Assembly: GCA_013403005.1 (NCBI GenBank)
Contig: JACBOA010000002.1
Span: forward strand, 123,054-187,053
Direction of reading: 5' to 3'
Length of the DNA stretch: 64,000 nucleotides
From: Methanobacteriaceae archaeon
GTDB lineage: Archaea > Methanobacteriota > Methanobacteria > Methanobacteriales > Methanobacteriaceae
Positions 1 through 8,369 of this stretch are shown piece after piece. The position numbers and the translations under genes were made by a program. The first letter of the stretch is position 1. The number at the start of each line of letters is the position of its first letter. Under the pieces are notes generated by a model that saw only the letters and a list, made by a program, of their open reading frames with translations, ran no database searches and was not told where the DNA came from.

Positions 1-475
1 TCCCATAGCCACCTGAACCATATCTGGGCTTTAAGACAAACCTTTTATCTGGGTCACTGCTGGCAATATCCCGGGCATCTTCCATATCCTTGATAAGATG
101 GGTTTCTGGAACATGGAATTTACCTTGAAGCTTCTTCATAAGTCGATATTTATCTTCAACAGTGTCTACTCTGGTGTTGCCCATGATTTTCTTGGAAGGA
201 AAGATAGCAGGAGATACACCAGCACAACAGATTATCCCATCAGCATCACCAGCCATCTCCAGGGCCATCTTCTCAATAATTAAGGGGTTGAAACATTGAG
301 TGAATCTGCCGCATGATTTTTGTGGTTTTTGATCCAAAGCTGAAAGGAATTTATCAACACAAGTCCTCAGATCCATGGTTCCAAAATAATCCGCTGAATA
401 AACCTGGTATCCTAACTTTTTAAGGGAACAGGCCACAGCCCGGGTGTTAACACCCGCAACTAGAACTTTTTCCAT
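1..475 (-). CDS. ATP-grasp domain protein (C-terminus cut by the window edge)
   Basis: Reading the minus strand from the ATG at 475 gives an open frame that runs off the left edge, so only about 158 N-terminal residues are visible. It starts MEKVLVAGVNTRAVACSLKK, a Rossmann-like pre-ATP-grasp fold, and later has an ATP-grasp lead-in with KPRYGSGGYG close to the edge, typical of the phosphate-binding loop. This fits the archaeal carboligase-like ATP-grasp family related to biotin carboxylase (COG2232 type). The substrate is unknown. AAGGGT lies about 8 bases upstream of the ATG. A tRNA gene lies just upstream on the same strand. Confidence 0.75.
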   Translation of the reverse strand, partial: MEKVLVAGVNTRAVACSLKKLGYQVYSADYFGTMDLRTCVDKFLSALDQKPQKSCGRFTQCFNPLIIEKMALEMAGDADGIICCAGVSPAIFPSKKIMGNTRVDTVEDKYRLMKKLQGKFHVPETHLIKDMEDARDIASSDPDKRFVLKPRYGSGGYG

Positions 476-497
476 GTAATTACCCTTGAAAATAAAT

Positions 498-569
<72 letters not shown>

Positions 570-616
570 AAACATAAAAAAGGCCGCATGTGCAGCAATC
601 TCCTTTTAGAAAGAGG

Positions 617-628
617 TAATATTTAAAC
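617..628 (-). promoter_or_regulatory. Possible TATA box for tRNA-Gln
   Basis: GTTTAAATATTA on the minus strand matches the archaeal box A (TTTAAATA). It lies about 50-60 bases before the tRNA 5' end, which would leave a leader of roughly 25-30 nt. A second TTTAAATATAT lies further upstream near 638-650. Which one is used cannot be told from sequence. Confidence 0.35.
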
Positions 629-662
629 TTATCTACCATATATTTAAAGCAGATAAGATGAT

Positions 663-1373
663 TTAAATTGAGCTTGGGAGGGCTTTTTTATTGCATTTTC
701 TCTTTAAACGGCATTTTAGACACTTTCTAGGATTTTTTGTGGGTATGAATTCCTCTTCACCCGAAATTAAGTTTTGAATCCTGTTGATTAGAGATATTAT
801 ACTATTCTCTGCATTTTCATCGAAATATGTTGACCAGAAAATGTTATCTGTTCCCCTTTCCCTTAGGGATGCTATTATCTTCCTATCTTCTTTCACGGTG
901 TCTTTAAATGCTAGACAGTAACCCAATACTTGGTTAATTGCAGAGGGGAATGCCCTTGTTCCAGGTTTGTCATCAATGATCACGAATTCATCAGGCATCA
1001 TCCACACTTCATCAATGTAGCCACGGATTCCGTAGCGCTCGGAGAGTACGGGCAGTTCTCTGGATAGTAATTCTACTGTTTTCGAGGTTTCTATCATTTC
1101 TTCAAATGTGGCGGGTTCAGCATCACGCAGAAATTCCTCTTCTAATCTGGAATGTTCCCTGGTGCCGATGACCATGTTTCTGGTGGGTTGTACTTCAATT
1201 CCCTGAAAATTTTCCAGGAATATGCTGTATTCACAGTATCCCTGTTTATTCAACCAGCTTATGGGAAAGTTGTTGCGCCCTCCAATAATCATTACTTGTG
1301 ATATGTTAGGGTGCACTTTGGATCTAGTTTGGGGTTTTTCACCACCTATAAGACTTTGCTGGATTTTAAACAC
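663..1373 (-). CDS. Cas4-like PD-(D/E)XK nuclease with Cys cluster
   Basis: The 236-residue protein has the ordered motifs of the Cas4/RecB-like exonuclease family. There is an early Cys (GYCEYS, about residue 47), a His after a GTREH segment (about 74), the nuclease core GYIDEV then FVIIDDKPG (D and D-x-K), a QVLGYCLAF helix, and a C-terminal C-x2-C-x5-C. The four cysteines could bind a [4Fe-4S] cluster as in Cas4. No CRISPR array or other cas gene is visible, so a role in general DNA repair or end processing is more likely than spacer acquisition; that is inference. The start is GTG with AGGAAAGG upstream. It follows the coiled-coil gene after 5 bases and is probably co-transcribed with it. 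Confidence 0.75.
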   Translation of the reverse strand: MFKIQQSLIGGEKPQTRSKVHPNISQVMIIGGRNNFPISWLNKQGYCEYSIFLENFQGIEVQPTRNMVIGTREHSRLEEEFLRDAEPATFEEMIETSKTVELLSRELPVLSERYGIRGYIDEVWMMPDEFVIIDDKPGTRAFPSAINQVLGYCLAFKDTVKEDRKIIASLRERGTDNIFWSTYFDENAENSIISLINRIQNLISGEEEFIPTKNPRKCLKCRLKRKCNKKALPSSI

Positions 1374-1378
1374 CTTTC

Positions 1379-2032
1379 CTACTTTTCATCTTCCTCTTTC
1401 TTAATTAGACGGCTACGTAGAACCGTCCAAAGATCTTTATCTTCTTTACTATCCTTGATCTCTTTCGATTCTTTATTCTCATCAATTTTATCAACTTTAG
1501 AGCCTTCAATCATTTCTACTTTTTCAACCAATGAACTATCCTTAATGGTTTCCTTTGAACCTGCTTTAGATACTGTTTTTGGAATATCTTTGTTTTCATT
1601 CATTCTGGCATCCTTGACCTTTTGAAGTGCTGCTATAAGTTTTTCTCTGTCACTTTTCAGTGCCTCAACTATTTTTTCCAGTTCCTGGTTCTTTTTACGC
1701 GTTTTATTCTGTTTTTTGAAAAGTTCTTTGTATGATTTAGATAGCTGACTGTGTTTCCATTCAAGATCTGCAAGTTCAGTTTCATATTCAGCCAAATGAC
1801 GTTTGTATTCATCTTCCTGCACTGAAATATCCCTTAACTTACCTTCCTCGTCAATTATGTTTCCCAGATCACTTTTTGGTATGACAAATACTTCCATGCT
1901 GCAGTCAAGATTATCCGACCTTTTAAGGGGAACCAGATACTGGTTGTATTCATAGGTCTTTTTCTGACCTCCCACGTTTTTCTTAGTCTTCTTTTTATAG
2001 CATTTGACTTGTGATTTTACCAGTTTCACCAA
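1379..2032 (-). CDS. Coiled-coil protein of unknown function
   Basis: I do not recognise the family. The 217-residue protein has a basic, Lys-rich N-terminus (to about residue 40), a short globular stretch, a long heptad-like helix (about residues 75-145, rich in E, L, K, Q), and a highly charged Ser/Lys/Asp/Glu linker ending in a short helix. It has no signal peptide or membrane segment. The start is TTG at 2032 or GTG at 2029, with AGGGGT upstream. Its stop lies 5 bases before the Cas4-like nuclease start, so the two form an operon and may act together on DNA. That link rests only on position. Confidence 0.6.
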   Translation of the reverse strand: MVKLVKSQVKCYKKKTKKNVGGQKKTYEYNQYLVPLKRSDNLDCSMEVFVIPKSDLGNIIDEEGKLRDISVQEDEYKRHLAEYETELADLEWKHSQLSKSYKELFKKQNKTRKKNQELEKIVEALKSDREKLIAALQKVKDARMNENKDIPKTVSKAGSKETIKDSSLVEKVEMIEGSKVDKIDENKESKEIKDSKEDKDLWTVLRSRLIKKEEDEK

Positions 2033-2273
2033 ATTGATCTACCCCTAAAGATTCAAAAATACTATTTAAAAATCATATTTAGCAACTAAGTAAAGATTTT
2101 ACCATATCCTATTTTTTAAGTTATGTTCTTGCACTTCATAAAGTTTCTTAAGTTAAAAAAATCACACTGCAACCCATTATTAACCCCAGACATAGGAATT
2201 CTATTTAAAACAATACTCCTGAGTTTTAGTTTTATATGAAGATATTATAATGACTATAATATGACTTGCCGAT

Positions 2274-2286
2274 TCGTATAAAAAAA
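2274..2286 (+). promoter_or_regulatory. TATA box upstream of the CDF transporter
   Basis: TCGTATAAAAAAA lies about 40 bases before the ATG at 2321, the right distance for a short leader carrying the AGGTGA ribosome binding site at 2311-2316. A similar TTTGTATAAAGG follows about 26 bases later. Confidence 0.5.
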
Positions 2287-2320
2287 ATGTTGCTTTATGA
2301 ATTTGTATAAAGGTGAATGA

Positions 2321-2476
2321 ATGGACAACAAAAATACTATTTTAGGATACGATAGATTCTTGATGATGGCTCTCCTGAAAGATGGAGCACTTACTTTAGA
2401 GGAATTGGATGATAAGACCATCCTTTTTTATCTCTTATCTGGTGCCAGCAGTTACCAGAAAAAGAACAACCTTTAA
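2321..2476 (+). CDS. N-terminal fragment of the winged-helix CDF protein (frame 2)
   Basis: A 51-residue reading frame starts at an ATG with a good AGGTGA site 5 bases upstream and a TATA box before that. It reads like the first helices of a winged-helix domain (RFLMMALLKDGALTLEELDD). It ends at TAA, overlapping the next ATG as TAATG. The downstream frame has the rest of a winged-helix domain but no ribosome binding site of its own. The simplest reading is that both frames were one protein, split by an indel near the AAAAA run at 2459-2463. Translational coupling or -1 frameshifting there are alternatives. Confidence 0.5.
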   Translation: MDNKNTILGYDRFLMMALLKDGALTLEELDDKTILFYLLSGASSYQKKNNL

Positions 2477-3690
2477 TGGAAAAGATGTTTTTCACACTAT
2501 CCCACTTAATATATGAAATAGAAGACCAAAGATCATCTAAAAAGGTGGGTAAGACCGAAGAAGAATGTGAAAAACTCATTGAAAATGGATGGGTTATTCT
2601 GGAAGGTGGTAAGTATTCGCTGACACCAGAAGGAGAGGAAGAAGCTCAAAAATTCGTCCGTAACATGGAGAAAAAAGCAGCGCTGGTACGTAAGGATTTC
2701 TTCAAACCTGACGCAGCTGCCAAAAACACCACAGTATTAGATGCCTTTTTGGCAATTATGAAGCTAGGATCAGGGCTGGTGAGTGGAAGTGTGGGACTCA
2801 CTGCCGATGGTACCGATGCCACCATGGACACCATTTCTGCTTTTATGGTATGGCTGGGAATCAAGTACCACCGTGAAACACTCTCAACCCTTCTGGTGAT
2901 ATTTGGTTTATTCTTCGCTTCCCTGAGCATTGGTTATGATTCAGTTACACATCTCATAAGTGCCTATTATGGAGTGCTGGACCCTATGGGAATGCCCTAT
3001 CTGGTTATAGTGGTGGAGGGAATAGACATTTTAGCAGCCTTCTTCCTATTCTACTACCAGCGCTATGTGGGAAAGGTGAATTACAATCTTACTCTCATAT
3101 CCCAGTCAGTGGACTCTAAGAACCACATATTTATAGGTTTATCAGTTATTGCCGGGGCAATTTTCACATTGCAAGGTATTTACTTTGTAGATGCTCTTAT
3201 CGCATCATTTATATCCATTGGAATCTTCAAAGACGCAGTAGATCTACTCAGAGAGGCTATTTCAGCCAGTAAAGGAGAAGAAGAAGATTATTCACAATAT
3301 AAACTTCCTCTGGAGGAATGCTGGGAAGAGAATAAAAAGATGGCCTTCCAGAACTGGATATTATACATTTTATGGAGTGGGCAGAAGAAAACACGACCAG
3401 AAATTGTTTCATCCTTAAAAACAGCATTCAGTCCAACGAATTATATCCCAGTCCTTTCAGAACTTAATGCCACAGTTAAGGAAGTCCATGACTTTGATGA
3501 AATCTTTGAGGAACTGGTAAGTCCACTTGAAAAAGAAGGTCTTCTTATGTTAGAGGGAGAGTCCTACATCTTAAGTGCTACTGGAAGCAATTATCTGAAG
3601 GATTTTATGGCAAACTTTGACTACTATGATGTTCATCTCCCAGATACCCTACTTCTGGCCATGGCCGAGGATACGGTAAATGCCAAATAG
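2476..3690 (+). CDS. Cation diffusion facilitator-like transporter with winged-helix ends
   Basis: This is a 404-residue membrane protein. Residues 1-70 look like most of a winged-helix domain ending in a wing (GGKYSLTPEGEEEA). Residues about 90-270 are a CDF-type transmembrane domain: an Asp pair in DGTDATMD, and a second metal motif SQSVDSKNH in a later helix, the two positions where CDF transporters bind Zn, Fe or Mn. Residues about 290-404 form a second winged-helix-like domain ending in YILSATGSNY. CDF proteins export divalent metals in exchange for protons. The winged helices suggest DNA or metal sensing, which is unusual for the family. The N-terminus appears to be encoded upstream in another frame, so the gene may be frameshifted. 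Confidence 0.7.
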   Translation: MEKMFFTLSHLIYEIEDQRSSKKVGKTEEECEKLIENGWVILEGGKYSLTPEGEEEAQKFVRNMEKKAALVRKDFFKPDAAAKNTTVLDAFLAIMKLGSGLVSGSVGLTADGTDATMDTISAFMVWLGIKYHRETLSTLLVIFGLFFASLSIGYDSVTHLISAYYGVLDPMGMPYLVIVVEGIDILAAFFLFYYQRYVGKVNYNLTLISQSVDSKNHIFIGLSVIAGAIFTLQGIYFVDALIASFISIGIFKDAVDLLREAISASKGEEEDYSQYKLPLEECWEENKKMAFQNWILYILWSGQKKTRPEIVSSLKTAFSPTNYIPVLSELNATVKEVHDFDEIFEELVSPLEKEGLLMLEGESYILSATGSNYLKDFMANFDYYDVHLPDTLLLAMAEDTVNAK

Positions 3691-3873
3691 AACTGATTTC
3701 TATTCTGTCACATCTATCAAGTAGCACATAAAGATGTTAATCAGATTTGTATGAAATAAAAGTATATGAGAACTAGGAGAATGTGAGAAGTGCAAAGGGA
3801 TAAAAAGAAGGTCTAAAATGTTTTAATTTTTTTTATTATTTCAATACTTTTTTTTCTTAGAAAAATTATAATT

Positions 3874-4023
3874 CTAAAACTTATTTTTGGCATTATGTGC
3901 TGCTGATAATAATTGCCTGTATTTAACCCTTAAATATTCGATATTATCTTCAATAAGTTCGTTTATGAACTTTTCTACGCTCTCATCATCCAGAAAATCG
4001 CGTATTTTATAAAATTTTCCCAT
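3874..4023 (-). CDS. Small charged protein, 49 residues
   Basis: This short minus-strand frame starts at the ATG at 4023, preceded by a strong GGAGAGGAG site, with a TATA box (ACTATATAAG) some 80 bases upstream. It encodes 49 residues, probably two helices (acidic first half, basic second half), with no Cys or membrane segment. I do not recognise it. The promoter, ribosome binding site and nearby palindrome make it a believable small gene. Confidence 0.55.
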   Translation of the reverse strand: MGKFYKIRDFLDDESVEKFINELIEDNIEYLRVKYRQLLSAAHNAKNKF

Positions 4024-4368
4024 GTATAAAATCTCCTCTCCAGTATAGTCTCTGGATAAGCTCTCCTTATACTCTCCAGATAATTTTTAATTTGAAGTAA
4101 CTTATATAGTTAGGCAACAAACGAACAGTTCGTAAAAAGCTAATAAAATAATCAATTTTAATTTCAGAAAATCCACCAGGGATCTCTAACAGGAATATAA
4201 TCTTCCATTGATCACTCTAGGATATAAATGTTCATAGTTAATTGAAAAATTGGAAAATTTTAATCATACTTCGTTATAGAATACTATAACGAAATATACA
4301 CCACCCCCATGTCATGTTTCAGCTAAAAAAATGAAATTTTGAGTCTAATTAAAATCCCTAAACAAAAT
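4024..4368 (-). other. Intergenic region with promoter and palindrome
   Basis: This 345 bp gap lies between the ABC permease end and the small gene. It holds the small gene's ribosome binding site, its TATA box near 4101-4112, and the palindrome at 4121-4133. The rest (about 4140-4368) is AT-rich with no frame or structure I can support. Confidence 0.5.
4121..4133. promoter_or_regulatory. Palindromic operator-like site ACGAACaGTTCGT
   Basis: A perfect 6-bp inverted repeat with a one-base centre lies just upstream of the TATA box of the 49-residue gene on the minus strand. Short palindromes of this shape are typical for dimeric regulators such as TetR or MarR types. The regulator is not identified. 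Confidence 0.45.
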
Positions 4369-5133
4369 TTACATTAAACTCTGCTCTTTTTTGCTGAATA
4401 TCAGGGCAGATATCAGGATCATGAGGACTGTAAACACTGCCACCACCAGTACATCCACATAGACTGGAAGTGCGGACTGGTGCAGGATTATACCCCTTAA
4501 TGCATCCACCCCATAGGTTAAGGGGTTTACATAGACTGCTGCCTGTAACCAGGTGGGGAGTCCGGTTATAGGGAAAAGAGCTCCGCTAAGGAGAAAAATG
4601 GGCATTACAATGAAGCTCATAATGAGGTTGAAGCCTTCCATACTGTCTGTGAAAGAGGCAATGAGCAGTCCCATCCCAGATAGACCCAGGGAAATAAGGA
4701 TTATCACCAAGGTGGATGTTAAAAGAGTGGGAATATCCATGGGAACACTCACTACAAAAGAGAGTAAGAGAAGTATTAATCCCTGAATTAGGGCCGTGGT
4801 GCTAATTCCAATGGCTTTTCCCAGGACAATTGATGGACGAGATATGGGAGCCACCAGTATCTCCTTCAGGAAACCGAACTGCCTGTCCTGTATCACGGAA
4901 AGTCCTGAAAACACCGAGGTGAAAAGTATGGTCTGGGCAATGATCCCCGGGTAGATGAAGGCCTGGTAACCTCCTGCCATGTTCCCGAAACGTATGGCCG
5001 AACCAAGGCCAGTTCCAAATATAAGTAGCCATAAGAGTGGTGTTACCACCGAGGTTACTATACGTGAACGGTAACGGAAGAATTTCTTGTTTTCCCTTAG
5101 CCAGATGGTGTATATTCCCTCAAGTTCTGCCAT
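4369..5133 (-). CDS. ABC-2 type exporter, membrane subunit
   Basis: The 254-residue protein has six hydrophobic segments and the ABC-2 permease signature late in the chain (about residues 175-215, LLSGALFPITGLPTWLQ then NPLTYGVDALRG). It is of the DrrB/NodJ type and would form the membrane pore of a drug or lipid-linked exporter with the ATPase encoded just upstream. Its ATG lies 2 bases after the ATPase stop, and GGAGGAGGG inside the ATPase end is its ribosome binding site, so the two are translationally coupled. The substrate is unknown. Confidence 0.9.
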   Translation of the reverse strand: MAELEGIYTIWLRENKKFFRYRSRIVTSVVTPLLWLLIFGTGLGSAIRFGNMAGGYQAFIYPGIIAQTILFTSVFSGLSVIQDRQFGFLKEILVAPISRPSIVLGKAIGISTTALIQGLILLLLSFVVSVPMDIPTLLTSTLVIILISLGLSGMGLLIASFTDSMEGFNLIMSFIVMPIFLLSGALFPITGLPTWLQAAVYVNPLTYGVDALRGIILHQSALPVYVDVLVVAVFTVLMILISALIFSKKEQSLM

Positions 5134-5135
5134 GA

Positions 5136-6077
5136 TCAGCCCTCCTCCTGAATGGTTCTGCCAGTGTATTTCATGAACACATCCTCCAGGTTGGGGTGTT
5201 CCAGTTCTATGGAATTGACGAAGATTTTATGTTCATTGGCAAAATTCACCAGCTCCGCTACCAGGTTCTCACCACGCTCCACCATCAACTTGATCTCTGA
5301 GTCCATCACATAAATATCCCGGACAAAATCCAGTTTCTCCACCAGTCCTGTGAATTTTTCCAGTTTATCCACATGCATGGTAATGGTATCAGCCTTTAAC
5401 TCTCTTTTAAGATTTCGAGGTGAATCTGCAGTGATAATCTGACCTTGATTTATGATGGCCACTTCATCACACAGCCTATCTGCTTCTTCCATATAATGAG
5501 TGGTCATTAATACAGAAACGTCCCGATTCTGGTTTAAATCTTTTATATACTCCCATATACTCTCTCTAGTCTGAGGATCCAGCCCCAAAGTGGGTTCATC
5601 CAGGAAAAGAACCTTCGGATGGTGTATCAAACCTCTGCCTATCTCCAGTCTACGTTTCATCCCTCCAGAATAGGTTTTAACGAATTCATCTGCCTTATGA
5701 CCCAGGGCAATGAGATCCAGTATCTCCTCAATACGCTTCTGCCGAACATCCTTGGGCACACCATAGAGTGATGCATGCATTTGAAGATGCTCACGTCCAG
5801 TGAGCATGTCATCCAGAGCTCTGGACTGGAAGACAATCCCTATGGATTTTCTAACCTCCTTGGGATTTTTTACAACATCGTATCCATTAATCGTAGCTGA
5901 ACCTTTGGTGGGGTGCAGTATGGTGCACAGCATGGAAATTAAAGTGGTTTTACCCGCCCCATTCGGACCTAAAACTCCGTATACACTATTTTTTGGGACT
6001 TTAAGGTTCACTCCATTGACTGCAGTGAAATTATCATATTTTTTGGTTATTTCATGGGTTTCAATGATGTATTCCAT
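5136..6077 (-). CDS. ABC exporter ATPase (DrrA-like)
   Basis: This 313-residue ATPase energises the adjacent ABC-2 permease. It has Walker A GPNGAGKT (about residue 40), the Q-loop in GIVFQSRALDD, the signature TYSGGMKRRLEIGRG, Walker B KVLFLDEPTLGLD, and an H-loop in TTHYMEEADRLCD. A C-terminal extension of about 90 residues follows, as in daunorubicin-resistance ATPases. The ATG is preceded by GGAGGAAG. The ATPase is first and the permease second in the operon. Confidence 0.92.
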   Translation of the reverse strand: MEYIIETHEITKKYDNFTAVNGVNLKVPKNSVYGVLGPNGAGKTTLISMLCTILHPTKGSATINGYDVVKNPKEVRKSIGIVFQSRALDDMLTGREHLQMHASLYGVPKDVRQKRIEEILDLIALGHKADEFVKTYSGGMKRRLEIGRGLIHHPKVLFLDEPTLGLDPQTRESIWEYIKDLNQNRDVSVLMTTHYMEEADRLCDEVAIINQGQIITADSPRNLKRELKADTITMHVDKLEKFTGLVEKLDFVRDIYVMDSEIKLMVERGENLVAELVNFANEHKIFVNSIELEHPNLEDVFMKYTGRTIQEEG

Positions 6078-6285
6078 GATCTTCCTCCATAAAACTAAGT
6101 TATTATGAAAAAAAATTGGGTGATAGTGTTGATAATAACATTAAATAATAGTAGTTGGTTGGGGTAAGATTTAATAATATCGAACCATGCAGGAAAATTT
6201 TCATCATCTGGGATTCATTCTGCCAAAAAAAATAAAACAAAATATTACTATATAATATAATCAGCAGATTTAGAGGGGGATAAAG

Positions 6286-7656
6286 TTGATATTTAAGCTG
6301 ATTAAATCCGAAGGAATAGCACATCACTCCTATTTTATTGGAAACAGTGGAAGAGCAGCAGTTGTTGATCCTCGCCGGGATATTGAAGTTTACCTGAACC
6401 TGGCAGAATCACACAACTTGGATATAACCCATATCTTCGAAACCCATCGTAACGAAGACTATGTTATCGGGTCTTTGGAACTGGCAGATGCCACTGATGC
6501 CCAAATATTCCATGGAAGGGGTCTTGATTTTGCTTATGGTAATTCAGTTAGTGAAGGAGATAAATTTCAACTGGGTAATGTTGAACTGGAAATCCTGGAA
6601 ACTCCTGGTCACACCCTGGAAAGCATATCCCTTGTTTTAAGGGATTTGGCAGTTTCTAATGAAGCTCAGATAATATTTTCTGGTGATGTGATCTTTGCCG
6701 GGGAAACAGGGCGAATTGATTTTTATGGGATTAATCGACGAGAAGAGATGGCAGGATTGCTTTATGACAGTATCTTCAGCAAAATACTTCCCCTGGGTGA
6801 TCAGGCCATCCTATGCCCGGCTCATGGAGCAGGTTCAGTTTGCGGTGCAGATATAAGGGAGCAGGATTACACTACAGTAGGTTATGAAAAGAAAACAAAC
6901 CAACAATTAAATTCCAGCTCTAAAAGAGAATTTGTTGATTTTAAAGTTAAAGAATTTCATTACACACCCCCCTACTTCCAGAAAATGGAAGAATACAATC
7001 TGAAGGGCGCGCCTATACTGGGAAGGCTTCCCTACATGAAGTCTATCCCTGCTAAGGTTCTTAAAGAAATGCAAAGTGAGGGTGCTCAGATTCTGGATGT
7101 TCGAAAACCCACCAGTTTTGCAGGTGGGCACATTCCAGGAAGTCTTAATATTTGGAGAGAGGGTGTTGCTGCCTTTGCTGGCTGGTTTCTAAACTACAAT
7201 GACCCCATCATCTTGGTTAATGATCAGGGTTGTAGTTTAGATAAAATACGAAACTCCCTGATAAGACTGGGTTTTGACAATCTTCACAGCTTCCTGAAGG
7301 ATGGATTCCCTGGATGGTACCTCCATGCAGAAAAAATCAGCACCCTTAAAGTCTGGACCGTGCAGGAACTGAACAAAAATCAATTTAAAGGTGAATTCTT
7401 CCTGCTGGATGTGCGTAAAATCAATGACTGGGAGCAAGGATACATTGAAGGTGCAGAACACATTTATGTAGGGGATGTTCCTGGCAAAATGGATGAGATA
7501 CCCCAAAACATCCCTGTGGTTATTTACTGCGATTCTGGCTATAAATCAACACTGGCATGTAGCTTCCTCAAGAAAAATGGTTACAGTGATTTGAACACTG
7601 TTTTAGGGGGTATTAACGCCTGGAGAAAAGCAGGGTATAATGTTGTAAAAAAATAA
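6286..7656 (+). CDS. Metallo-beta-lactamase fold protein with two rhodanese domains (persulfide dioxygenase-like)
   Basis: The 456-residue protein has an MBL domain (about 1-235) and two rhodanese domains (about 265-350 and 365-455). The usual H-x-H-x-D-H is reduced to THRNEDY, but His54, His109 (ETPGHT) and Asp134 (FSGD) remain, matching the three ligands of the mononuclear iron in ETHE1-type persulfide dioxygenases. The first rhodanese lacks a normal active-site loop (NDQGCS). The second keeps a Cys loop, YCDSGYKS. A role in sulfane-sulfur handling is likely. The start is TTG with GAGGGGGA upstream, and an ATATAATATAA box lies close by at 6248-6260. Confidence 0.82.
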   Translation: MIFKLIKSEGIAHHSYFIGNSGRAAVVDPRRDIEVYLNLAESHNLDITHIFETHRNEDYVIGSLELADATDAQIFHGRGLDFAYGNSVSEGDKFQLGNVELEILETPGHTLESISLVLRDLAVSNEAQIIFSGDVIFAGETGRIDFYGINRREEMAGLLYDSIFSKILPLGDQAILCPAHGAGSVCGADIREQDYTTVGYEKKTNQQLNSSSKREFVDFKVKEFHYTPPYFQKMEEYNLKGAPILGRLPYMKSIPAKVLKEMQSEGAQILDVRKPTSFAGGHIPGSLNIWREGVAAFAGWFLNYNDPIILVNDQGCSLDKIRNSLIRLGFDNLHSFLKDGFPGWYLHAEKISTLKVWTVQELNKNQFKGEFFLLDVRKINDWEQGYIEGAEHIYVGDVPGKMDEIPQNIPVVIYCDSGYKSTLACSFLKKNGYSDLNTVLGGINAWRKAGYNVVKK

Positions 7657-7723
7657 AAAAAACCATGATCTGTTCTATGGTTTAAAAGTTCTATGGTTAA
7701 AAGTCTTAAAATCATTGTGGAAA

Positions 7724-7734
7724 ACTATATAAAA
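7724..7734 (+). promoter_or_regulatory. TATA box for the flavin split-barrel gene
   Basis: ACTATATAAAA lies about 30-40 bases before the ATG at 7764, leaving a short leader with a GGTG site. It is one of the clearest box A matches in the window. Confidence 0.65.
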
Positions 7735-7763
7735 AGAAAAATGAGACATCCAAGTGGTGATGC

Positions 7764-8240
7764 ATGTTGAACATTTTGAAAATTCCTTCCATGAGTAAAA
7801 ATGAGTACGATGAATTTATTAAGAAACAATATTTAAGCAGAATTGCATTTAAAGGTGAATACCCCTACATTGCACCATTTTTATATGTTTTTGATGGTAA
7901 GTTTATTTACTTCCTCAGCACCAAGTACGGTAAAAAAGTGGAACTTTTAAAGCAAGACCCTAAGGTTGCAGTGGAGATTGAGCATTACGAATGTGACATG
8001 TCAAACTATGCTTTCGTGACACTTCAGGGAAATATTAACCCGGTTGATGATGAGGATGAAAAAGTTGAAGTAAAGAGGATGTTCGTAGACATGATCCAGG
8101 ATAAAAATCTCTCCTCCAATGTGCTGGCTGCCCTGGGCCACTCCCCAGATGATCCTCCAGAATCTCTCCTTAAAGGAGAACGCTGTTTTGTATGGAAGCT
8201 GGTGAATGTTAAAAAGATCATAGCTCTTAAAAATGTTTAA
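7764..8240 (+). CDS. Pyridoxamine 5'-phosphate oxidase-family flavin-binding protein
   Basis: The 158-residue protein has the split-barrel pattern of the PNPOx-like / nitroimidazole-resistance family: an N-terminal helix (SKNEYDEFIKKQYLSRIAF), strands around PYIAPFLYVFDGKFIYFLST, and TKYGKKVELLKQDPKVAVEIE, which contacts the flavin phosphate. Members bind FMN or F420 and reduce small molecules; the substrate here is unknown. The gene has its own TATA box and stands alone. Confidence 0.75.
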   Translation: MLNILKIPSMSKNEYDEFIKKQYLSRIAFKGEYPYIAPFLYVFDGKFIYFLSTKYGKKVELLKQDPKVAVEIEHYECDMSNYAFVTLQGNINPVDDEDEKVEVKRMFVDMIQDKNLSSNVLAALGHSPDDPPESLLKGERCFVWKLVNVKKIIALKNV

Positions 8241-8369
8241 CACTTAAGAATACTGAATGAGAATAGGAATAAAAAAATAATCATTCCCCATCAAATCAAT
8301 AAAACATTCCAGATTAGATAAAAAAAATGAAATATCCATATTATACACATGAAAGGGAGGATGGAATGA

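Noticed and set aside
663..1373. Part of a CRISPR-Cas locus
   Set aside because: Only a Cas4-like gene is present. I found no repeat-spacer array and no other cas gene in the window.
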